Shown: positions 1 through 3,702 of the stretch, piece after piece
Layout of the letters: each line of letters begins with the position of its first letter
Position numbering within the stretch: position 1 is the first letter of the stretch
NCBI GenBank assembly: GCA_021775195.1
Contig: JAJFIG010000056.1
Location: forward strand, 1-5,264
Direction of reading: 5' to 3'
From: Rhodospirillales bacterium
Lineage (GTDB): Bacteria > Pseudomonadota > Alphaproteobacteria > Rhodospirillales > 2-02-FULL-58-16
DNA length: 5,264 nucleotides
Notes under the pieces: model-generated
The model's input: only the letters and a program-made list of their open reading frames with translations
Database searches by the model: none
What the model was told of the DNA's origin: nothing
Program-made: the position numbers and the translations under genes

Positions 1-6
1 AAACGG

Positions 7-786
7 ATGAATCTCAGTTCGAGAGTATTTGCCGGCATCCTCGCAATGGCCGTCGGCATCACCATCGGAACAAACGGCCCGGCCGCCGCTGCGCGGGCGG
101 CGGAGCTCGACCACGCCCGCCAATACGAAGCCTGCATGGTCCTGGTCCGGCGCAACCCGGAGGAAGCCTTCGGGGAGGCGCTCGCCTGGCGCGACATGGG
201 CGGGGGCGACGCCGCCCGGCACTGCGTCGCGGCGGCCCTGGCGGGCCTGAAACAATTCGCCGAGGCCGGCCGGCGGTTCGAGCGCCTGGCCCAGGAGATC
301 AAGGGCAAGCCGGATTTCTCGGCCCGGCTTCTCGGCCAGGCGGCTCAGGCGTGGCTGCTGGACGACAAGCCGGCACGGGCGGAGGCGGCGCTCACCGCGG
401 CCCTGGAACTGACTCCCGACACACCGGAACTGCTGATCGACCGGGCGGCGGCGCGGGCCGCCATGGCCGAGTACTGGGACGCGGTGGACGACCTGAACCG
501 GGCCATCGAGCTCGATCCGGGACGAGTGGACGCCTTGGTCTTCAGGGCCACTGCCTACCGCTTCCTCGACAGCCTGGAGTTGGCCGAGGCCGATCTGGAA
601 GCGGCCATCGCCCGTGACGGTGATCATGGGGAGGCCCTTCTCGAGCGCGGTATCGTGCGCCGCCTCAAGGGCGACGAGGACGGCGCCCGGCGGAACTGGC
701 TCAGGGTCCTGAGGGTCGCTCCGGGCACGCCGGCGGCGGCCGGGGCGCAACGGAACCTGGAAAAGATGGACGTGAAGGTACGTTAG
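7..786 (+). CDS. Exported TPR-repeat protein of unknown function
   Basis: The 259-residue product starts with a Sec-type signal peptide: a short basic n-region (R6), a hydrophobic core at about residues 7-21, and an Ala-rich stretch at 25-32 where cleavage is likely. The mature part is almost all helical repeats. Three 34-residue TPR units are clear at about 139-172, 173-206 and 207-240, and a less regular one lies at about 105-138. The units at 139-172 and 207-240 end in the usual Pro-Gly turn; 173-206 ends in Gly-Asp. A Cys pair (C43, C73) lies before the repeats and could form a disulfide in the periplasm. TPR arrays bind partner proteins; nothing here identifies the partner, so no specific function is given. 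The frame stays open to the left edge, only six bases precede this ATG, and an earlier start cannot be excluded, although the signal peptide fits this one. The TAG stop overlaps the stop of the convergent GST-fold gene. Confidence 0.88.
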   Translation: MNLSSRVFAGILAMAVGITIGTNGPAAAARAAELDHARQYEACMVLVRRNPEEAFGEALAWRDMGGGDAARHCVAAALAGLKQFAEAGRRFERLAQEIKGKPDFSARLLGQAAQAWLLDDKPARAEAALTAALELTPDTPELLIDRAAARAAMAEYWDAVDDLNRAIELDPGRVDALVFRATAYRFLDSLELAEADLEAAIARDGDHGEALLERGIVRRLKGDEDGARRNWLRVLRVAPGTPAAAGAQRNLEKMDVKVR

Positions 787-1451
787 AAATCCAGGTTGGC
801 GTAATGCCTGGCGGGTGGGGCGCCGGGGATGGCGTCCTCGAGCAGGGATCTGAAGCTGGGCCGGGATTTCACCCGCGCGTACCAGTCCTTGGCGCCTTGA
901 TGGGCCTCCCAGGGCACGTCGCCAAGATAATCCACCGCCGACAGGTGGGCGGCGGCGGCGACGTCGGCGAGGGACAGCCGGTCGCCGGCCAGCCAGGTGC
1001 GGCGCTCGATCAGGTAGGCGATGTAGTCCAGGTGGGTGTGAATGTTCTCGTATCCGGCACGGATCGCCCCGGAGTCGGGCTCCCCGAGGCCGAGAAAGCG
1101 TTTCATCATCTTCTCGCCAACAAGGTTCTCAGTAACCTCGCGGTTGAACTTTCCGTCGAACCAGGCGACGAGGCGCCGGACCTCGGCGCGCTGGCGCGGG
1201 TGTTGGCCCAGCAGCGCCGGTTCCGGGTGGATCTCGTCCAGGTATTCGCTGATGGGATCACTGCCGCAGAGGGCGACGCCTTCCGGTTCGACGAGGACCG
1301 GAACCTCGCAGGCCGGATTGAGGGCGAGAAATTCCTCGCGCCGTTCCCACACGTTTTCCGCCTTCAGCTCGAAGTCGATCTCCTTTTCGAGAAGAACGAG
1401 CCGGACCTTGCGGCAGAAGGGAGAAAGCCAGAGGTGATAGAGCGTCCGCAT
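783..1451 (-). CDS. fzlA: GST-fold protein, probable FtsZ-binding division protein FzlA
   Basis: The 222-residue protein has the two-domain glutathione S-transferase layout. The N-terminal thioredoxin-like half (about 1-75) has Ser-Pro-Phe-Cys at 10-13, the cis-Pro of Val-Pro at 50-51, and Gly-Ser at 63-64 where the glutathione-contact Glu/Asp-Ser usually sits. The helical C-terminal half carries the N-capping box Ser-Leu-Ala-Asp at 160-163. The stretch Trp-Phe-Asp-Gly-Lys-Phe-Asn-Arg-Glu-Val (97-106), a Trp at 35 and an extended tail ending Asn-Leu-Asp-Phe match my memory of alphaproteobacterial FzlA. In Caulobacter, FzlA binds FtsZ filaments, sets constriction rate, and needs W38 and a C-terminal Asp (D227) for FtsZ binding; W35 and D221 look equivalent. 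The changed Glu/Asp-Ser motif also suggests weak or no classical GST activity. The start is fixed: an in-frame TAG lies three codons upstream (1458-1460) and strand beta-1 begins at once. No Shine-Dalgarno is visible. The GST fold is certain; the FzlA identity is from memory, about 65% sure. Confidence 0.9.
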   Translation of the reverse strand: MRTLYHLWLSPFCRKVRLVLLEKEIDFELKAENVWERREEFLALNPACEVPVLVEPEGVALCGSDPISEYLDEIHPEPALLGQHPRQRAEVRRLVAWFDGKFNREVTENLVGEKMMKRFLGLGEPDSGAIRAGYENIHTHLDYIAYLIERRTWLAGDRLSLADVAAAAHLSAVDYLGDVPWEAHQGAKDWYARVKSRPSFRSLLEDAIPGAPPARHYANLDF

Positions 1452-1460
1452 GGGCAGCTA

Positions 1461-1466
1461 CTTATA
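1461..1466 (-). promoter_or_regulatory. Candidate -10 element (TATAAG) for the FzlA-like gene
   Basis: Read on the minus strand, TATAAG ends nine bases before the ATG of the GST-fold gene. No good -35 hexamer lies 16-18 bases further upstream; the best is TGTTTC at 1484-1489. If this is a true -10, transcription would begin within a few bases of the start codon and give an almost leaderless mRNA, which would fit the missing Shine-Dalgarno. It is only one hexamer, so support is weak. Confidence 0.3.
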
Positions 1467-1505
1467 CCGGAATGGCGGAAGGCGAAACAGGAAAGCGCCG
1501 TCCAC

Positions 1506-1534
1506 TTGGCGCAACCGGCCGGCGACGGTATCAT
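1506..1534 (+). promoter_or_regulatory. Candidate sigma70-type promoter for msrPQ
   Basis: TTGGCG (1506-1511) and TATCAT (1529-1534) are separated by exactly 17 bases. They match the TTGACA/TATAAT consensus at four and five of six positions. Transcription would begin near 1541, leaving a leader of about 125 bases before msrP. It points away from the divergent GST-fold gene and toward msrP. This is inferred from consensus only. Confidence 0.45.
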
Positions 1535-1588
1535 GGGACCCTTCACGCCGGACGGGGGGGCACTTCGACCCGACGGTAGCGAGCGCCA

Positions 1589-1611
1589 GGCATCGGCCCT
1601 TGGTCGATGCC
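1589..1611. repeat. Inverted repeat GGCATCG-N9-CGATGCC in the msrP leader
   Basis: Two perfect 7-base arms (1589-1595 and 1605-1611) flank nine bases, of which three further pairs (one G-U) can form in RNA, giving a roughly 10-bp stem with a 3-base loop. It lies about 48 bases downstream of the predicted msrPQ start site and 55 bases before the msrP ATG. As DNA it resembles an operator for a dimeric regulator. As RNA it could be a leader hairpin; only four T residues follow (1618-1621), after six other bases, so it is a poor intrinsic terminator. No gene ends here. Confidence 0.5.
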
Positions 1612-1652
1612 GAGGGATTTTGTCGGCCCCGACGGAAGATCGGGCCATAACC

Positions 1653-1657
1653 AGGGA
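1653..1657 (+). promoter_or_regulatory. Ribosome binding site of msrP (AGGGA)
   Basis: AGGGA lies eight bases before the ATG at 1666. This supports that start over the in-frame ATG at 1681, which would be 23 bases away. The site falls between and overlaps two copies of ATAACC (1647-1652 and 1657-1662). Confidence 0.65.
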
Positions 1658-1665
1658 TAACCGCG

Positions 1666-2619
1666 ATGCTGATCCAGCCCATGAAATCCTCGGACGTGCG
1701 ATCGTCCGAGGTCACCCCGAAATCGATCTACCTCGATCGCCGCCGTTTCCTGCGGACAGCCGCGCTGGCCGGGGTTGGCGCGGCGATGGGGCCGATGGCG
1801 GGAGCGGCACTGGCCGGGGCCGGGATGAAACTGCCGGGCCTCGTGAAAAGTTCCCACAGCACGGCGGAGGAACCGACCCCCTACGACAAGGTGACCATTT
1901 ACAACAATTTTTACGAATTCGGCACCGCCAAGGGCGATCCGGGCAAGTACGCCGGTGGACTCACGACCAAGCCGTGGAGCGTGGCGGTCGAAGGCGAAGT
2001 CGCGAAGCCGGCGGTCTACGATGTGGAGGACTTGATCCGGCCGCACACGCTGGAGGAAAGGATCTATCGCCTGCGCTGCGTCGAAACCTGGTCGATGGTT
2101 GTTCCCTGGGTCGGCATTTCCCTGGGCGACCTCATCAAGCGCCTGGAACCGACATCGAAGGCCAAATATGTCGCCTTCGAGACCCTGCATGATCCGGAGC
2201 AAATGCGCGGCCAGAGCTATCCGGCCCTGCGCTGGCCTTACGACGAGGGCCTGCGCATGGACGAGGCCCTGCACCCCCTGACGATCCTGGCGGTGGGGCT
2301 CTACGGGGAAGAAATGCCGAACCAGAACGGCGCCCCCGTCCGCCTGGTCGTGCCGTGGAAATACGGCTTCAAGTGCATCAAGTCCATCGTCCGCATGCGC
2401 TTCCAGGAAACCATGCCCGAGACCGCGTGGAGCCGTCAGACGCCCGGCGAGTACGGTTTCTTCGCCAACGTCAATCCGGGCGTCGATCATCCGCGCTGGA
2501 GCCAGGCCAAGGAACGGCGCCTCGGCGAATTCCTGAAGCGCAAGACCCTGATGTTCAACGGCTACGCCGACGAGGTCGCTCACCTCTATACGGGCATGGA
2601 CCTGACCAAGTATTATTGA
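1666..2619 (+). CDS. msrP: MsrP, periplasmic molybdopterin methionine-sulfoxide reductase catalytic subunit
   Basis: MsrP (formerly YedY) reduces methionine sulfoxide in envelope proteins, using a Mo-molybdopterin centre in the periplasm. The 317-residue protein is close to the E. coli precursor (334). A Tat signal is plain: Asp-Arg-Arg-Arg-Phe-Leu at 24-29, then an Ala/Gly-rich core to about residue 52, with Ala-Leu-Ala at 48-50 as a likely cleavage point. The mature protein has the family's Asn-Asn-Phe-Tyr-Glu-Phe-Gly at 80-86, the Mo-ligand cysteine C138 in Arg-Cys-Val-Glu-Thr-Trp-Ser, the Val-Pro-Trp-Lys-Tyr-Gly-Phe-Lys block at 229-236, and [12 protein letters not shown] at 268-279. Ser-Glu-Val-Thr-Pro at 14-18, ahead of the twin arginines, is also typical of MsrP. 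C237 stands where E. coli, as I recall it, has Gly. The start at 1666 is favoured by AGGGA. msrQ follows after 30 bases in the same operon. Assignment is near certain. Confidence 0.97.
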   Translation: MLIQPMKSSDVRSSEVTPKSIYLDRRRFLRTAALAGVGAAMGPMAGAALAGAGMKLPGLVKSSHSTAEEPTPYDKVTIYNNFYEFGTAKGDPGKYAGGLTTKPWSVAVEGEVAKPAVYDVEDLIRPHTLEERIYRLRCVETWSMVVPWVGISLGDLIKRLEPTSKAKYVAFETLHDPEQMRGQSYPALRWPYDEGLRMDEALHPLTILAVGLYGEEMPNQNGAPVRLVVPWKYGFKCIKSIVRMRFQETMPETAWSRQTPGEYGFFANVNPGVDHPRWSQAKERRLGEFLKRKTLMFNGYADEVAHLYTGMDLTKYY

Positions 2620-2639
2620 TCAGCCCCTTCAACCCGTCC

Positions 2640-2644
2640 GGTGG
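2640..2644 (+). promoter_or_regulatory. Probable ribosome binding site deciding the msrQ start (GGTGG)
   Basis: GGTGG, one mismatch from GGAGG, lies five bases before the ATG at 2650. It overlaps the alternative GTG at 2641, which has no purine-rich sequence upstream of it. Confidence 0.45.
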
Positions 2645-2649
2645 CCCCG

Positions 2650-3282
2650 ATGACCCCAGATCAACGACTCCGCTGGATCGCCAAGCCGCTGGTCTTTACC
2701 GCCTGCCTGCTGCCCCTGGCATGGCTGGTATGGCTGACTACCAGCGGCGGGCTGGGGGCCAATCCCATCGAGGCCACCAACCGGTTCCTCGGCGACTGGG
2801 CGCTGCGGTTTCTGCTTATCGCCCTGGCGGTGACGCCGCTGAGGATCGTGTCGGGGCGGGCGGCGGTGGTGCGCTTCCGCCGCATGCTGGGGCTTTTCGC
2901 CTTTGCCTACGCCGCCCTGCACCTGAGCAGTTACCTGGTCCTCGACCAGTTCTTCGACTGGCCGGCGGTATGGAAGGACATCGTCAAGCGCTGGTACATC
3001 ACGGTGGGCATGACAACGTTCGCGCTGCTGGTGCCGCTGGCGATCACCTCGACCAAGGGCATGATCAAGCGCCTGGGCGGCCGGCGCTGGCAGATGCTGC
3101 ACCGGCTGGTCTACGCCGCCGGGATCGGCGCGGTTTTTCATTTCTACATGATGGTCAAGGCGGACGTGCGCGAACCGCTGATCTATGCCGCGATCCTGGC
3201 CCTTCTCCTGGGTATCCGGGTGGTGGTCAGACTGCGGCGCAAACCCGGGCGGCCCCGGGCGACGGGCGTTCAGGCAACATAG
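2650..3282 (+). CDS. msrQ: MsrQ, heme-b membrane subunit of the MsrPQ methionine-sulfoxide reductase
   Basis: MsrQ (formerly YedZ) is the inner-membrane cytochrome b partner that passes electrons from the quinone pool or a flavin reductase to periplasmic MsrP. Six hydrophobic segments are visible at about residues 13-30, 49-67, 79-97, 116-133, 149-170 and 175-193, as expected for the ferric-reductase-like membrane domain. The heme-ligand histidines H91 (Ala-Leu-His-Leu-Ser-Ser-Tyr), H151 (Gln-Met-Leu-His-Arg) and H164 (Val-Phe-His-Phe-Tyr) take the same numbers as in E. coli MsrQ when translation starts at this ATG, and the Gly-Gly-Leu-Gly-Ala motif at 33-37 also aligns without a gap. A GTG at 2641 would add three residues but lacks a ribosome binding site. 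The protein has 210 residues, against 211 in E. coli. It ends in a basic tail. It is co-transcribed with msrP, with 30 bases between them. Confidence 0.96.
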   Translation: MTPDQRLRWIAKPLVFTACLLPLAWLVWLTTSGGLGANPIEATNRFLGDWALRFLLIALAVTPLRIVSGRAAVVRFRRMLGLFAFAYAALHLSSYLVLDQFFDWPAVWKDIVKRWYITVGMTTFALLVPLAITSTKGMIKRLGGRRWQMLHRLVYAAGIGAVFHFYMMVKADVREPLIYAAILALLLGIRVVVRLRRKPGRPRATGVQAT

Positions 3283-3289
3283 GTGTGGT

Positions 3290-3309
3290 GACCCGCCGCC
3301 GCGGCGGTC
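3290..3309. terminator. Possible bidirectional hairpin between convergent msrQ and the minus-strand unit
   Basis: The 27-bp gap between the two stop codons is nearly filled by a GC-rich hairpin: GACC (one bulged C) GCC, a five-base loop, then GGC GGTC. Part of it is also a perfect 12-bp palindrome (3296-3307). The position suits a shared terminator, but neither strand has a T-tract after the stem, so it would not be a canonical intrinsic terminator. GC-rich chance pairing is possible. Confidence 0.35.
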
Positions 3310-3672
3310 CTACTGGGCCGCATCGGACTCCTTGCCCTTACGGCGTTCCCAGTGAATGTTGATCAGCAGCGCGACGCCGTCGTCGCCGGGCTGGAGCATC
3401 TTGCGCCCGCTGCGGGGCAGCGGAATATTGTGCTCGCCGCAATAGCGGATGAGGGCCGCGGCGACCTGATCGCGGCTGAGCTTGACGTCGCTCACATCGG
3501 AAGGGCTTTCGGTGGCGTAATTGAGAACGACGCAGGCCTCGGCGTCCTCGGTTATGTCGACGCTGTCGATATTGGTCTCGGGCAAACGCATCTTCGAACG
3601 CAGGCAATAGTCGATGACGGCCGCCTGCAGCTCTTCCTCGGCAAACAATATCTTCCGCAGTTCTACGGGCAC
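3310..3672 (-). CDS. Small conserved-looking protein of unknown function with internal duplication, downstream of polA
   Basis: I do not recognise this 120-residue protein. It has no signal peptide or membrane segment and is probably cytoplasmic; the C-terminus (about 108-120) is charged and looks disordered. Two halves resemble each other: Ala-Ala-Val-Ile-x-Tyr-Cys at 17-23 with Leu-Pro at 30-31, and Ala-Ala-Leu-Ile-x-Tyr-Cys at 72-78 with Leu-Pro at 85-86. The spacing is identical (offset 55), and each half then ends in a beta-like hydrophobic strand (48-52 and 102-106). This suggests a duplicated helix-strand module. Translation starts at GTG (3670-3672), nine bases after AGGGAG (3682-3687). 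The gene begins 27 bases after the polA stop on the same strand, so co-transcription is likely, though that does not prove a role in replication. Codon use resembles that of its neighbours. It is a real gene by frame, start signal and context; its function is unknown. Confidence 0.85.
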   Translation of the reverse strand: MPVELRKILFAEEELQAAVIDYCLRSKMRLPETNIDSVDITEDAEACVVLNYATESPSDVSDVKLSRDQVAAALIRYCGEHNIPLPRSGRKMLQPGDDGVALLINIHWERRKGKESDAAQ

Positions 3673-3681
3673 GCCCGAATA

Positions 3682-3702
3682 CTCCCTTATGCCGCTCCCT
3701 TA
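3682..3702 (-). repeat. Tandem TAAGGGAG direct repeat spanning the polA stop and the next gene's ribosome binding site
   Basis: On the minus strand, TAAGGGAG occurs twice with five bases between (3695-3702 and 3682-3689; period 13). The first copy contains the polA TAA stop. The second contains AGGGAG, placed nine bases before the GTG of the small downstream gene, and is the likely ribosome binding site. The first copy is too far from the GTG to serve directly, but could hold ribosomes that have just terminated on polA. Confidence 0.6.

Noticed and set aside
1589..1621. Hairpin followed by TTTT read as an intrinsic terminator
   Set aside because: No gene ends upstream on the plus strand. Only four T residues follow, and they come six bases after the stem. 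Operator or leader hairpin is the better reading.
1452..1665. A short gene within the intergenic region on either strand
   Set aside because: The short frames here give Arg/Pro/Ser-rich products with no ribosome binding site. The stretch is better explained as divergent promoter and leader.
804..2192. Long plus-strand open frame (462 codons) across the GST-fold gene, the intergenic region and msrP
   Set aside because: It is antisense to the GST-fold gene, then runs out of frame through msrP. The translation is low-complexity Gly/Arg/Asp with no recognisable domain, as expected from high-GC third positions.
1543..2583. Long minus-strand open frame (346 codons) opposite msrP
   Set aside because: It is the antisense of a certain gene. 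The translation is rich in Arg/His/Gln/Gly with no family signature, and there is no start signal.
2355..3362. Plus-strand open frame (335 codons) across the end of msrP, msrQ and beyond
   Set aside because: It is a frame-shifted shadow of two genes with solid motif evidence. The product is Arg/Gly/Pro/Ala-rich with no membrane or catalytic pattern.
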